From contig DASXAP010000204.1 in NCBI GenBank assembly GCA_036406655.1, forward strand, positions 1 through 64,000: 64,000 bases of DNA, in the 5' to 3' direction. Positions 44,300-53,951 of the stretch are shown here, piece after piece (the first letter of the stretch is position 1; the number at the start of each line of letters is the position of its first letter). The position numbers and the translations under genes were made by a program. The notes below the pieces were generated by a model. It saw only the letters and a list, made by a program, of their open reading frames with translations. It searched no databases and was not told the DNA's origin. Source of the DNA: VAZQ01 sp036406655. Its GTDB lineage: Bacteria; Pseudomonadota; Alphaproteobacteria; Rhizobiales; Xanthobacteraceae.

Positions 44300-45244
44300 A
44301 TGACCTCGATCATGAGGGGCGCTGCGCTGGCGCTGGCGCTCGCGGCGACGCCCGCCGCCGCGCAGGGAACCAAGGTCGCCATCGGCATTTCGGGATGGAC
44401 CGGCTTTGCCCCGCTGACGCTCGCCAAGGAGGCGGGAATCTTCGCCAGGAACGGCCTCGACGTGACGATGAAGAAGATACCCCAGGCGAGCCGGCATCTC
44501 GCAATCGCCTCGAACGACATCCAATGCGCGGCGACCACGGTCGAGACCTGGATCGTATGGAACGCCAACGGCATCGCCACCACCGAAATCTTCCAGATGG
44601 ACAAGTCGTACGGCGCCGACGGCATGGTGGCGCGCAGCAGCATCGCCTCGATCAAGGACGTGAAGGGCAAGACGGTGGCCGCCTCGGCACCGGGCACCGC
44701 GCCTTATTTCACCCTCGCCTGGTTCCTGAAGAAGAATGGCCTGGGCGTGAAGGACGTCACCGTCGTCACCATGGAGCCGGGGCCGGCGGCGCAGGCTTTC
44801 ATCGCCGGGCAGAACGATGCCGCCATGACCTACGAGCCCTATCTCTCCGCCGTGCGCGAGAAGCCGGAAGCCGGCAGGATCATCGCCACCACCCTCGATT
44901 ATCCGATGGTGATGGACACCTTCGGCTGCGTGCCGAAGTTCATCGCCGAGAACGACGCGGCGGTGAAGGCGCTGGTCAAGAGCTATTTCGAGGCGATCGA
45001 CATGATCAAAACCGATCAGAAGAAGGCTTACGAGATCATGGGCGGCGATGTGAAGCAGTCGGGCGAGCAGTTCGGCAATTCGGCGAAGTATCTGCGCTGG
45101 CAGGACCGGGCCGCCAACAAGGCGTTCTTCACGGGCGAATTCCCGGCTTTCAACAAGGAGGCCGCCGAGCTCCTGCGCGAAATCGGGGTGATCAAGCAGA
45201 TTCCGGATCTGAGCAAGCTCGCCGACACGCGGTTCATTCAGTAG
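44300..45244 (+). CDS. ABC transporter substrate-binding protein, NMT1/TauA type
   Basis: A 314-residue periplasmic receptor started at ATG 44300 with GGAG upstream. Signal peptide: IMRGAALALALAATPAAAQG. The mature N-terminus KVAIGISGWTGFAPLTLAKE and the block AGIFARNGLDVTMKKIPQASRHLAIASNDIQC (as AGIFARNGLDVTMKKIP) are typical of sulfonate/nitrate/aliphatic-amine receptors. First gene of a receptor-permease-ATPase operon; the permease follows after 114 bases. Ligand unknown. Confidence 0.88.
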   Translation: MTSIMRGAALALALAATPAAAQGTKVAIGISGWTGFAPLTLAKEAGIFARNGLDVTMKKIPQASRHLAIASNDIQCAATTVETWIVWNANGIATTEIFQMDKSYGADGMVARSSIASIKDVKGKTVAASAPGTAPYFTLAWFLKKNGLGVKDVTVVTMEPGPAAQAFIAGQNDAAMTYEPYLSAVREKPEAGRIIATTLDYPMVMDTFGCVPKFIAENDAAVKALVKSYFEAIDMIKTDQKKAYEIMGGDVKQSGEQFGNSAKYLRWQDRAANKAFFTGEFPAFNKEAAELLREIGVIKQIPDLSKLADTRFIQ

Positions 45245-45358
45245 CCGGATGGAGTGGAGCGGAATGCGGGGGCGGCGGCCCGCAGGGCGGAGCCGCCCGG
45301 GATCCCTGGCCGCGCAGAGGTTGCGCAACTTCCTGCCGGCGGTGAAGGCGGGCGGGAC

Positions 45359-46132
45359 ATGAGGCCGCTGGCGCCCATTTCCAACGCTGCGCGCGTCGCG
45401 CTCGGTATACTTTTCTTCGTGCTCTTCTTTGCCGCCTGGAGCTACGCCACGCTCGGCGGCCATGTCTCGAAGACGTTTCTGGCCGACCCCCTCACGATGC
45501 TGGAGGAGGGCTACAATCTGCTCGCTCACCACGGCTTCATCCGCGACATCGCCGTCACCATCTGGCGCGTCGTCGGCGGCTTCGTGCTGGCGGCGCTGGC
45601 AGCAGTCCCAGTCGGCATCCTGATGGGCGCCTACAAGCCGATCGAGGCGTTCCTGGAGCCTTTCGTCTCGTTCGCCCGCTACCTGCCGGCTTCCGCTTTC
45701 ATCCCGCTGCTGATCCTGTGGGCCGGGCTCGGTGAGCTGCAGAAGCTTCTCGTGATCTTCATCGGGTCGGTGTTCCAGATCGTGCTGATGGTCGCGGTCA
45801 CCGTCGCCGGCGTCCGGCGCGATCTGGTCGAGGCGGCACTCACGCTCGGTGCCCGCGACCGCGGCATTCTGGCTCGGGTGCTCATTCCGGCCTCGGCGCC
45901 GGAGATCGCCGAGACGCTGCGGCTCGTGCTCGGATGGGCCTGGACCTATGTGATCGTCGCCGAGCTGATCGGCTCCTCCTCCGGCATCGGGCACATGATC
46001 ACCGACAGCCAGGTGCTGCTCGCCACCGGGCAGATCATCTTCGGCATCATCGTCATCGGCGTGATCGGGCTGATTTCGGATTTCCTGTTCAAGTGGGGAA
46101 ACCGGCGGCTGTTTCCCTGGAGCCTGGCGTGA
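45359..46132 (+). CDS. ABC transporter permease, SsuC/TauC type
   Basis: A 257-residue inner-membrane protein started at MRPLAPIS, with about six membrane helices. The cytoplasmic EAA loop reads DLVEAALTLGARDRGILARVLIPASAPE (as EAALTLGARDRGILARVLIP), and YLPASAFIPLLILWAGLGE is the usual helix-loop of this permease group. Its stop overlaps the ATPase start as GTGA. Partner of the receptor at 44300 and ATPase at 46129. Confidence 0.9.
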   Translation: MRPLAPISNAARVALGILFFVLFFAAWSYATLGGHVSKTFLADPLTMLEEGYNLLAHHGFIRDIAVTIWRVVGGFVLAALAAVPVGILMGAYKPIEAFLEPFVSFARYLPASAFIPLLILWAGLGELQKLLVIFIGSVFQIVLMVAVTVAGVRRDLVEAALTLGARDRGILARVLIPASAPEIAETLRLVLGWAWTYVIVAELIGSSSGIGHMITDSQVLLATGQIIFGIIVIGVIGLISDFLFKWGNRRLFPWSLA

Positions 46133-46920
46133 CCAGGCTCGTCATCGAGCGGGTCTCCCGGGTGTTTCCCGGGGTCCGCCGCGGCAAGCCGACGAGCGCA
46201 TTGGAGCCGATCGAGCTTATGGTCGGCGACAACGATTTCGTCACCATTCTCGGGCCGTCGGGTTGCGGCAAGTCGACGTTGCTGCGGCTCGTCGCCGGGC
46301 TCGATCGGCCGAGCTCGGGCCGCATCCTGCTCGACGGCGCGGCCGTCACCGGCCCCGGCCCGAACCGCGGGATGGTCTTCCAGTCCTACACCCTGTTTCC
46401 CTGGCTCTCGGTCGCCGACAACATCGCCTTCGGCCTGCGCGAGAAAGGGGTGCCGGCGGCGCAGCGGGCAAGGGTGGTGCAGGAATGGCTCGCGCGCGTC
46501 GCCCTCACCGGCTTCGAGCATCATTATCCCAAGCAGCTGTCGGGGGGCATGCAGCAGCGCACGGCAATCGCCCGCGCGCTCGCCAACGACCCGGCAATCC
46601 TGCTGCTGGACGAGCCGTTCGGCGCGCTCGACAACCAGACGCGGGCGCTGATGCAGGAGCTCTTGCTGAGGATCTGGGAGCGCGAGCGCAAGACCGTGCT
46701 GTTCGTGACCCACGACATCGAGGAAGCGATTTTTCTCGCGTCGCGGGTGGTGGTGATGACGGCCCGACCCGGGCGGATCAAGGTCGAGGTCGCGATCGAG
46801 CTGCCGCATCCGCGGCATTACACGATCAAGACCAGTCCGGAATTCTCGGCGCTCAAGGCGCGGCTGACCGAGGAGATTCGCGCCGAGGCGCAACGCGCCG
46901 CCGACGCTGCCGGGAGCTAG
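46129..46920 (+). CDS. ABC transporter ATP-binding protein, SsuB/TauB type
   Basis: A 263-residue ATPase with a GTG start coupled to the permease stop. Walker A LGPSGCGKSTLLRLVAG, Q-loop GMVFQSYTLFPWL, signature QLSGGMQQRTAIARAL, Walker B ILLLDEPFGALDNQT and the H-loop FVTHDIEEAIFLAS are all intact. Completes the three-gene importer. The 3' neighbour is an SDR gene after a 98-base spacer containing an imperfect palindrome. Confidence 0.93.
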   Translation: MTRLVIERVSRVFPGVRRGKPTSALEPIELMVGDNDFVTILGPSGCGKSTLLRLVAGLDRPSSGRILLDGAAVTGPGPNRGMVFQSYTLFPWLSVADNIAFGLREKGVPAAQRARVVQEWLARVALTGFEHHYPKQLSGGMQQRTAIARALANDPAILLLDEPFGALDNQTRALMQELLLRIWERERKTVLFVTHDIEEAIFLASRVVVMTARPGRIKVEVAIELPHPRHYTIKTSPEFSALKARLTEEIRAEAQRAADAAGS

Positions 46921-46951
46921 AGCAGCTTCCGACCGAATGAATGAACATTCG

Positions 46952-46991
46952 TCATGGCCGGGCTCGTCCCAGGGCACGAGGCCGGCCATGA
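46952..46991. repeat. Interspersed palindromic element (16-bp arms)
   Basis: TCATGGCCGGGCTCGT and ACGAGGCCGGCCATGA pair at 15 of 16 positions around an 8-base loop. The same core (CATGGCCGG..CGT) recurs at 54793 and 62019 and resembles dispersed palindromes common in Bradyrhizobium intergenic regions. Confidence 0.7.
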
Positions 46992-47018
46992 CCGTCCGAA
47001 AGGCAAGGAGGAAGCGTC

Positions 47019-47789
47019 ATGCCCAAGACCCCGAACTACTTCGCCGGCAAGACGATCATCATCTCCGGCGCCGCGAGCGGCATCGGCCGGGCGACCGCGC
47101 TGATCTTCGCTCGCGAGGGTGCCAACGTCGTCTGCGCCGATGTCGACGAAGATGGCGCGGGGCAAACCGCGGAACGGGCGATGCAGCACGGGGCGAAGGC
47201 GCTGCCGCTCAAGGCCGACGTCACATCGCGGGCGCAAGTCGACGACATGGTGCGGCAGGCAGTCGAGAGTTTCGGCACCGTTCAGTTCCAGTTCAACTCG
47301 GCCGGCGCGGCGCTGCGCCGCTCGAAGTTCCTCGAGATCGACGACGCCCTGCTCGACGACACCTTCGCCCTCAATGTGAAGGGCGTGTTCCACTGCATGC
47401 AGGCGATCCTGCCGCACATGCAGGCGAACGGCCACGGCGTGATCGTCAACATGGCGAGCATGGCGCACCGGCGCGGCGGCCCGGGAAGCTCGGTGCACTA
47501 CGCCGCCGCCAAGGGAGCCGTGGTCAGCATGACCCTGGGGGTCGGGCGCGAGTTCGCCGGGCGCGGGATCCGCTGCCTGTCGATCTCGCCGGGCCCGATC
47601 CGGACCCCGTTCCAGGCGGCGGCGCAAACCTCGCCGGAGCTGATGCGGCGGTTCCTCGACGACGTGCCGATGAAGCGCTTCGGCGAGCCCGAGGAGATCG
47701 GTGAGCTGGTCCTGTTCATGTGCTCGGACGCGTGCCCGTTCATGACCGCCGAGACCGTCTACGTGAACGGCGGCGGCGGCTGGCGGTAG
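47019..47789 (+). CDS. Short-chain dehydrogenase/reductase
   Basis: A 256-residue classical SDR preceded by AAGGAGG. The cofactor loop is TIIISGAASGIGRATALIFA (TGxxxGxG-type with SGAASGIG), the acidic CADVDEDGAG follows strand 2, suggesting NAD preference, and the active site has NMASMAHRRGGPGSSVHYAAAKGAV with Ser of NMAS, Tyr and Lys of YAAAK. C-terminal SPGPIRTPF is the usual nicotinamide-binding loop. Substrate unknown; linkage to the preceding ABC importer suggests an alcohol or hydroxy compound. Confidence 0.92.
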   Translation: MPKTPNYFAGKTIIISGAASGIGRATALIFAREGANVVCADVDEDGAGQTAERAMQHGAKALPLKADVTSRAQVDDMVRQAVESFGTVQFQFNSAGAALRRSKFLEIDDALLDDTFALNVKGVFHCMQAILPHMQANGHGVIVNMASMAHRRGGPGSSVHYAAAKGAVVSMTLGVGREFAGRGIRCLSISPGPIRTPFQAAAQTSPELMRRFLDDVPMKRFGEPEEIGELVLFMCSDACPFMTAETVYVNGGGGWR

Positions 47790-47873
47790 CTGGGCAAAAT
47801 CGTGCTCCGCAAGCTCTGCACGCACGACCCGGGTGCGCCGCGATTTTCCCCACCGCCGGTCATTGCGTGCGAT

Positions 47874-47937
47874 GGTGGGCAAACGCGCCAGAGAATCACG
47901 ATGCCATCACGTTTTTTGGCTCGCGTGTTTGCCCACC
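47874..47937. repeat. Inverted repeat with 11-bp arms between SDR and hutU
   Basis: GGTGGGCAAAC and GTTTGCCCACC are perfect 11-base arms separated by 42 bases. The element fills the 148-base gap between the SDR gene and convergent hutU. Its GTGGGCA core resembles short dispersed elements seen in rhizobial genomes; it may also act as a transcription block for both genes. Confidence 0.7.
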
Positions 47938-49611
47938 CTACCGCTGCGCGAGGCTCGGCAGCTTGAGCCCGTGCCGGCGCGCGCAGGCGATCGCCTCCTC
48001 GTAGCCGGCATCGGCGTGGCGCATGACGCCGGAGGCGGGGTCGTTCCACAGCACGCGCTCGATCCGCCGCGCCGCCTCCGGGGTGCCGTCGCACACCACC
48101 ACCATTCCCGCGTGCTGCGAGTATCCGATGCCGACGCCGCCGCCGTGGTGGAACGACACCCAGGTGGCGCCGGAAGCGCAATTGAGGAGCGCGTTGAGCA
48201 GCGGCCAGTCGGACACCGCATCGGAGCCGTCCCTCATCGCTTCCGTCTCGCGATTGGGGCTGGCCACAGACCCCGAATCGAGATGATCGCGGCCGATCAC
48301 GATCGGCGCCGCGAGCTCGCCGCTCGCCACCATCGCGTTGAAGGCAAGCCCCAGCCGGTGGCGGTCGCCGAGCCCGACCCAGCAGATGCGCGCCGGCAGC
48401 CCCTGAAACCTGATGCGTGACCTCGCCATGTCGAGCCAGTTGTGCAGGTGGGCATCGTCGGGCATCAGCTCCTTCACCTTGGCATCGGTGCGGAAGATGT
48501 CCTCCGCCTCGCCCGACAATGCAGCCCAGCGGAACGGCCCGATGCCGCGGCAGAACAGCGGCCGGATATAGGCCGGCACGAATCCGGGAAAATCGAACGC
48601 GTCGGCGACCCCCATCTCCTTCGCCATCTGGCGGATGTTGTTGCCGTAATCGACGGTGGGCACGCCGCGATGACAGAAGTCGAGCATGGCGCGCACATGC
48701 GTGGCCATCGATTGCTTGGCCGCGCGCTCGACCGCCTTGGGCTCGCGCTCGCGCCGTGCCTCCCACTCGCCGAGGCTCCAGCCGGCCGGCAGATAGCCGT
48801 TGATCGGGTCATGCGCCGAGGTCTGGTCGGTCACCGCATCGGGCTTGATGCCCCGCCGCACCAGCTCCGGCACCATCTCGGCGGCATTGCCGAGCACGCC
48901 GATCGAGAGCGGCTTGCGTTCGCGGCAAGCGCGCTCGAGCATCGCCAGCGCCTCGTCGAGATCCCGCGCCTGCGCATCGAGGTATCCGCTCTTGCGCCGC
49001 ATCTCGATCCGCGAAGGCTGGCATTCGATTGCCAGGAGCGAGGCGCCCGCCATCGTCGCGGCCAGCGGCTGCGCGCCGCCCATGCCGCCGAGCCCGGCGG
49101 TGAGAATCCATCTGCCCTTGAGATTGCCGCCATAGTGGCGCCGGCCGAGCTCGGCGAAGGTCTCGTAGGTCCCCTGCACGATCCCCTGCGAGCCGATATA
49201 GATCCACGAGCCGGCGGTCATCTGCCCGTACATCATCAAGCCCTTGCGATCGAGCTCGTTGAAGTGATCGAGCGTCGCCCAGTGCGGCACCAGGTTGGAG
49301 TTGGCGATCAGCACGCGGGGCGCGTCGGCATGGGTGCGAAAGACGCCGACCGGCTTGCCCGACTGCACGCACAGCGTCTCGTCGGCTTCGAGCCCCCGCA
49401 GGGCCACGACCATCCGATCGAAGCTTTCCCAGTCGCGCGCGGCGCGACCAATGCCGCCATAGACCACGAGCTCCTGCGGCTTCTCGGCCACCTCGGGATC
49501 GAGGTTGTTCATCAGCATGCGCAGCGGCGCTTCCGTGAGCCAGCTTCGAGCGGAAAGCCGTGGGCCGCGCGGCGCGCGGATTACGCGGGCATTGTCGAGG
49601 CGTGTCGGCAT
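47938..49611 (-). CDS. hutU: Urocanate hydratase
   Basis: A 557-residue enzyme, close to the usual length, starting MPTRLDNARVIRAPRGPRLS. It adds water to urocanate to give imidazolonepropionate, with tightly bound NAD. Family blocks: LVVYGGIGRAARDWESFD, GKPVGVFRTHADAPRVLIANSN (as GVFRTHADAPRVLIANSN), MTAGSWIYIGSQGIVQGTYE, GRWILTAGLGGMGGAQPLAA, and CWVGLGDRHRLGLAFN. Third gene of the minus-strand hut operon, 37 bases after hutH. Confidence 0.96.
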   Translation of the reverse strand: MPTRLDNARVIRAPRGPRLSARSWLTEAPLRMLMNNLDPEVAEKPQELVVYGGIGRAARDWESFDRMVVALRGLEADETLCVQSGKPVGVFRTHADAPRVLIANSNLVPHWATLDHFNELDRKGLMMYGQMTAGSWIYIGSQGIVQGTYETFAELGRRHYGGNLKGRWILTAGLGGMGGAQPLAATMAGASLLAIECQPSRIEMRRKSGYLDAQARDLDEALAMLERACRERKPLSIGVLGNAAEMVPELVRRGIKPDAVTDQTSAHDPINGYLPAGWSLGEWEARREREPKAVERAAKQSMATHVRAMLDFCHRGVPTVDYGNNIRQMAKEMGVADAFDFPGFVPAYIRPLFCRGIGPFRWAALSGEAEDIFRTDAKVKELMPDDAHLHNWLDMARSRIRFQGLPARICWVGLGDRHRLGLAFNAMVASGELAAPIVIGRDHLDSGSVASPNRETEAMRDGSDAVSDWPLLNALLNCASGATWVSFHHGGGVGIGYSQHAGMVVVCDGTPEAARRIERVLWNDPASGVMRHADAGYEEAIACARRHGLKLPSLAQR

Positions 49612-49648
49612 CGGCTTTCCCTCAGCAGCGGAAGAACGAGGCGTTCGG

Positions 49649-51184
49649 TCACGGGCGGGCTCCGGCAAAACCCGGCAGGTCCACACCCGCCGCGGCGGCG
49701 ACGCCGCCCGAACCCACGAGCTCGCTCGCGGCGGCAATGTCGGGGGCGAGATAGCGATCCGCTTCGAGCTTCGGCACCCGCTCGCGCAGCCTGGCATGCA
49801 CCTGCTCGAGCGGCGCGCTCGATGTCAGCGGCCGATGGAACTCGCAGCCTTGCGCCGCCGCGAGGAGCTCGATTGCGACGATGTGGGCGGCGTTTTCCGC
49901 CATGGCGGCGAGCCGCCGGGCGGCATGCGCGGACATCGAGACGTGGTCCTCCTGGTTGGCGGAGGTCGGAATGGAATCGATGCTGGCGGGATGGGCGCGC
50001 TGCTTGTTCTCGGCAACCAGCGCCGCCGCCGTCACCTGCGCGAGCATGAAGCCGGAATTGATGCCGGGCTGCGGCGACAGAAAGGCCGGGAGGCGGGACA
50101 GCGCCGGGTCGATCAACATCGCGACCCGCCGCTCGGCAAGCGAGCCGATCTCGCAAACGCCGATCGCCAGCATGTCGGCGGCGAACGCCACCGGCTCGCC
50201 GTGGAAGTTGCCGCCCGAGAGCGCGATGTCCTCGACGATCAACGGGTTGTCGGTGACGCCGTTCGCCTCCGTCTCCAGCGTTGCCGCCGCCTGACGGGCG
50301 AGATCGAGGACCGCGCCCATCACCTGCGGCTGGCAGCGCAGGCAATAGGGGTCCTGCACACGGTCGTCGTCGACGAGATGGGAGGCGCGGATCGCGCTTT
50401 CCGCCATGAGAGCGCGCAGGGCCGCGGCCACCTCGCGCTGCCCGCGATGACCGCGCAGCGCATGGATGCGCGGGTCGAACGGGGTGTCGGAGCCCTTGGC
50501 GGCTTCCGTCGCGAGCGCCCCGGTCACCAACGCTGCCTGGAATACGCGCTCGATGGCGAACAAGGCGGCCAGCGCCTCCGCGGTCGAGAACTGGGTGCCG
50601 TTGAGCAGCGCCAGCCCCTCCTTCGGCCCGAGCACGACCGGCGCAAGCCCCGCGCGCGCCAATGCGGTCGCCGCCGGCATGCGCTCGCCGCCAAGCTGCG
50701 CTTCGCCGAAGCCGAGCATGGCCACCGCCATGTGCGCAAGCGGCGCCAGGTCGCCCGAGGCGCCGGCCGAGCCCTGGCTCGGAACGATGGGGATCACCTC
50801 GCGCGCCAGCATGGCTTCCAGCATCTCGACCGTTTGCCGGCGGATGCCGGAAGCCCCGCGTCCCAGGCTCGCGAGCTTCAACGCCATCATCAGCCGGACC
50901 TGCCGCATCGGCTCGCCGACGCCCGCGGCATGCGAGAGCACCAGGTTGCGCTGCAGTGCCGCGAGCTCGCCGGCCGGAATGTGGAGACTGGCGAGCTTTC
51001 CGAAGCCGGTGTTGACCCCGTAGGCCGGTCGCCCGCTCGCGACGATGGCATCGACCGCCCGCGCGCTCCGCTCGATTGCGGACCAGGCGCCGCGATCGAG
51101 CCGGGCCCCCGCGCCATCGGCGATGGCGCGCCACTCCGCAAGCCCGACCTGTCCCGGGGTCAGGGTGAGCACGCGGTCAGTCAT
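49649..51184 (-). CDS. hutH: Histidine ammonia-lyase
   Basis: A 511-residue lyase that deaminates histidine to urocanate. The MIO-forming Ala-Ser-Gly is in GSAGASGDLAPLA (about 138-150). Other family features are YGVNTGFGKLA (about 55-65), LVLSHAAGVGEPM and ALQRNL. C-terminal NQEDHVSMSAHAARRL is also diagnostic. Length is normal. It overlaps hutI by 8 bases, so the two are coupled. Confidence 0.97.
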   Translation of the reverse strand: MTDRVLTLTPGQVGLAEWRAIADGAGARLDRGAWSAIERSARAVDAIVASGRPAYGVNTGFGKLASLHIPAGELAALQRNLVLSHAAGVGEPMRQVRLMMALKLASLGRGASGIRRQTVEMLEAMLAREVIPIVPSQGSAGASGDLAPLAHMAVAMLGFGEAQLGGERMPAATALARAGLAPVVLGPKEGLALLNGTQFSTAEALAALFAIERVFQAALVTGALATEAAKGSDTPFDPRIHALRGHRGQREVAAALRALMAESAIRASHLVDDDRVQDPYCLRCQPQVMGAVLDLARQAAATLETEANGVTDNPLIVEDIALSGGNFHGEPVAFAADMLAIGVCEIGSLAERRVAMLIDPALSRLPAFLSPQPGINSGFMLAQVTAAALVAENKQRAHPASIDSIPTSANQEDHVSMSAHAARRLAAMAENAAHIVAIELLAAAQGCEFHRPLTSSAPLEQVHARLRERVPKLEADRYLAPDIAAASELVGSGGVAAAAGVDLPGFAGARP

Positions 51185-52388
51185 GAGCGCCTCTGTGCAC
51201 CCGCGCGTGCAGCGGATTGAATCCGAGCCGAAAGACCAGCTGTGCCGGGCGCTCGATATCCCAGATGGCGAGGTCGCAGCTTTTCCCGCGCTCGAGCGTG
51301 CCCCTCTCGGTGCCCCGGCCGAGCGCGCGTGCGGCTTCGCGCGTCACCCCGGCGATCACCTCCTCGACCGTGAGGCGAAACAGGGTAGCCGCCATGTTCA
51401 TGACCAGCAGCAGCGAGGTGATGGGCGAGGTGCCGGGATTGCTGTCGGTCGCAATGGCCATGGGCACCTGGTGCTGGCGGAAGGCGGCGACGGGGGGCAG
51501 CTGGCTCTCCCGCAGCACGTAGAACGCTCCCGGCAGGAGGACGGCGACCGTGCCGGCGCGCGACATCGCGGCCACGCCCTCCGCATCGGTGTATTCGAGG
51601 TGATCGGCGGAGAGGGCGCCATGCTCGGCGGCGAGCCTGGCTCCATGCAGATTGCTGAGCTGGTCGGCGTGAAGCTTCACCGGCAACCCGACAGCCCGCG
51701 CGGCGGCGAGCACCCGCGCGGCTTGCGCCGGCGAGAACGCTATCCGCTCGCAGAATGCGTCGACCGCATCGGCGAGGCGGTCGCGCGCCAGCCCCGGAAT
51801 GGCCGCGCAGACCTCGTCGATGTAGCGCTCGCTGTCGCCGTTCGCCTCGGGCGGCAGGGCATGCGCGCCGAGAAAGCTCGTCACCACCGCGACCCGGCGC
51901 TCCTCGCCGAGCCGGCGGGCGGCGCGGAGCATCCGCACCTCGGCATCTCGATCGAGCCCGTAGCCCGATTTGATCTCTGCAGCGGTGACGCCTTCTGCCA
52001 GCAGCCGATCGAGCCGCGGCAGCGCCGCAGCGACGAGCTCGTCCTCGCTCGCCGCCCGTGTCGCCTTGACGGTGGACAGGATGCCGCCGCCCGCGCGCGC
52101 TATGTCTTCATAGGAAGCTCCGGCAAGGCGCAGCTCGAACTCGTGCGCCCGATCGCCGGCATAGACCAGGTGGGTATGGCAATCGATCAGCCCAGGCGTG
52201 ATCCAGCGGCCGTCGAGACGGAAGCGATCGGCCGCATCCCAATCGCTCGGCAGGTCTCGCATGGAGCCCACGAAGGCGATGCGTCCGTCCATTGCGGCAA
52301 CCGCGCCCGGCTCCATGATCCCGAGTCCCGGCTTCCCGGCGACCAGCGTCGCCAGACGCCCATCGAGCCAGATCGCATCGAACCGCAC
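51177..52388 (-). CDS. hutI: Imidazolonepropionase
   Basis: A 403-residue metal-dependent amidohydrolase that opens the imidazolone ring to give N-formimidoyl-glutamate. I start it at GTG 52388 (VRFDAIWLDGRLATL) because GGAGG lies 13-17 bases upstream and the length fits; ATG 52424 and TTG 52442 are alternatives. Metal ligands are in IDCHTHLVYAG (HxH), VKLHADQLSN, ADHLEY and AIATDSNPGTSP. First gene of the minus-strand hut operon. Confidence 0.95.
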   Translation of the reverse strand: MRFDAIWLDGRLATLVAGKPGLGIMEPGAVAAMDGRIAFVGSMRDLPSDWDAADRFRLDGRWITPGLIDCHTHLVYAGDRAHEFELRLAGASYEDIARAGGGILSTVKATRAASEDELVAAALPRLDRLLAEGVTAAEIKSGYGLDRDAEVRMLRAARRLGEERRVAVVTSFLGAHALPPEANGDSERYIDEVCAAIPGLARDRLADAVDAFCERIAFSPAQAARVLAAARAVGLPVKLHADQLSNLHGARLAAEHGALSADHLEYTDAEGVAAMSRAGTVAVLLPGAFYVLRESQLPPVAAFRQHQVPMAIATDSNPGTSPITSLLLVMNMAATLFRLTVEEVIAGVTREAARALGRGTERGTLERGKSCDLAIWDIERPAQLVFRLGFNPLHARVHRGAHD

Positions 52389-52559
52389 GGTCAATCGGAG
52401 CCTCCGCAGCCCGCACGCATCCATAGCGTGTCGGCGCGCCAAGGGCGAAATGCAGGACCGCCGCGCAACGGAGATCCCGGATCACGCCGTCGTGCCGCAG
52501 GCCGCGATGGCTCCGCCCGGGCTACATGATCTGCGCGAGCTGCGCCTGGTGTCGAGCGC
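52389..52559. promoter_or_regulatory. Divergent hutI/hutF promoter region
   Basis: 171 bases separate hutI from the oppositely oriented hutF, so both promoters must lie here. No obvious HutC palindrome was found by eye. No hutC gene is present in the window. Confidence 0.4.
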
Positions 52560-53951
52560 ATGCTAGAGCGGTGCGACCGGAGACATGAATTGGCACGCCA
52601 CCTGTTTTTCCACCACGCGTTGCTGCCGTCCGGCTGGGCGCGCGACGTTCGGATGACGATCGCAGACGGTATCATCGTCGAGCTCGAGCAGGGAGCCTCG
52701 AGCGAAGGGGCCGAGCAGGTCACCGGCATCGCGGTGCCGGGCCTGCCAAATCTCCACTCCCACGCGTTTCAGCGCGGGATGGCCGGATTGGCGGAGCGGC
52801 GCGGACGCAAAGCCGACAGCTTCTGGACCTGGCGCGAGGTGATGTACCAGTTCATCGACCGACTGACGCCGGACCACGTCGAGGCGATATCCGCCTTCGC
52901 TTATATGGAGATGCTGGAGGCAGGGTTCACGACGGTCGGTGAATTTCATTACCTGCACCACGATATCGATGGTCGGCCTTACGCCGACATCGGCGAGATG
53001 GCGCAGCGCATCGCCGCCGCCGCATCGGAAACGGGGATCGGCCTGACCTTGTTGCCGTCGTTCTATGCCCATGGCGGCTTCGGCGGCGCCCCGCCCACCG
53101 CCGGGCAGCGCCGTTTCCTCAATGAGCCTGATCGATACCTCCGGCTCATTGAGCGAGCGCGGGAAATCGTAGCCGTGCTGCCGACGGCATGCGTCGGATG
53201 TGCTCCGCATTCGCTGCGGGCGGTGACGCCGGAAGCCCTGCATCTGCTTTGTCAGGCGATGCCGGAAGGGCCTATTCACATTCATGCCGCCGAGCAGGTC
53301 CAGGAGGTGGAGGCGTCTGTCGCCACCCTCGGGCAGCGCCCGGTAGAGTGGCTCGTGGACAACGCCGGCCTGGATGAGCGCTGGTGCGTGGTGCATGCAA
53401 CCCACACGACCGAGCAGGAGATAGCCGCCCTGGCGGCCACCAAGGCTGTCGTCGGCCTTTGCCCGCTGACCGAGGCGTCGCTCGGGGACGGCATCTTCAA
53501 CGGTGCTCAATACCTGGCGAGGCGCGGCCGGTTCGGCATCGGCAGCGATTCCAACATTCAGATCGATGCCGGCGCGGAGCTGCGACAGCTGGAATACGCG
53601 CAGCGCCTGTCCCGGCGCGCCCGCAACGTGATGACTTCCCGGGAGGGCGAGTCGAACGGGCGGCGCCTGCTCGACGAGGCGCTTGCCGGTGGTGCCCAGG
53701 CGCTGGCGCAGCCGGTCGGTGCGTTGACCAGGAATTCGCGCGCCGACATCGTGCTGCTCGATGCCGATCACCCGGATCTTGGCGCGCGCCATGAGGACCA
53801 ATGGCTCGATGCCTGGATCTTCGTTGCCGGACGCGCCGCGGTTCGATCCGTGCTGATGGGCGGCGCGGTCGTGGTCGACGGCGGCCGCCACCGGTTACGG
53901 CAGCGGATCGAAACACGCTATCGGAAAGCGGTTGTCGACCTCGTCGCCTAG
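52560..53951 (+). CDS. hutF: Formimidoylglutamate deiminase
   Basis: A 463-residue amidohydrolase that converts N-formimidoyl-glutamate to N-formyl-glutamate. Metal-binding motifs: LPNLHSHAFQRGMAG (HxH), IHIHAAEQVQEVEA, and GIGSDSNIQIDAGAELRQLEYAQRL (as GIGSDSNIQID). The block FWTWREVMYQFIDRL and TTVGEFHYLHHD are typical of HutF. It directs histidine degradation through the formylglutamate route, which needs HutG; no hutG lies in this window. Confidence 0.94.
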   Translation: MLERCDRRHELARHLFFHHALLPSGWARDVRMTIADGIIVELEQGASSEGAEQVTGIAVPGLPNLHSHAFQRGMAGLAERRGRKADSFWTWREVMYQFIDRLTPDHVEAISAFAYMEMLEAGFTTVGEFHYLHHDIDGRPYADIGEMAQRIAAAASETGIGLTLLPSFYAHGGFGGAPPTAGQRRFLNEPDRYLRLIERAREIVAVLPTACVGCAPHSLRAVTPEALHLLCQAMPEGPIHIHAAEQVQEVEASVATLGQRPVEWLVDNAGLDERWCVVHATHTTEQEIAALAATKAVVGLCPLTEASLGDGIFNGAQYLARRGRFGIGSDSNIQIDAGAELRQLEYAQRLSRRARNVMTSREGESNGRRLLDEALAGGAQALAQPVGALTRNSRADIVLLDADHPDLGARHEDQWLDAWIFVAGRAAVRSVLMGGAVVVDGGRHRLRQRIETRYRKAVVDLVA

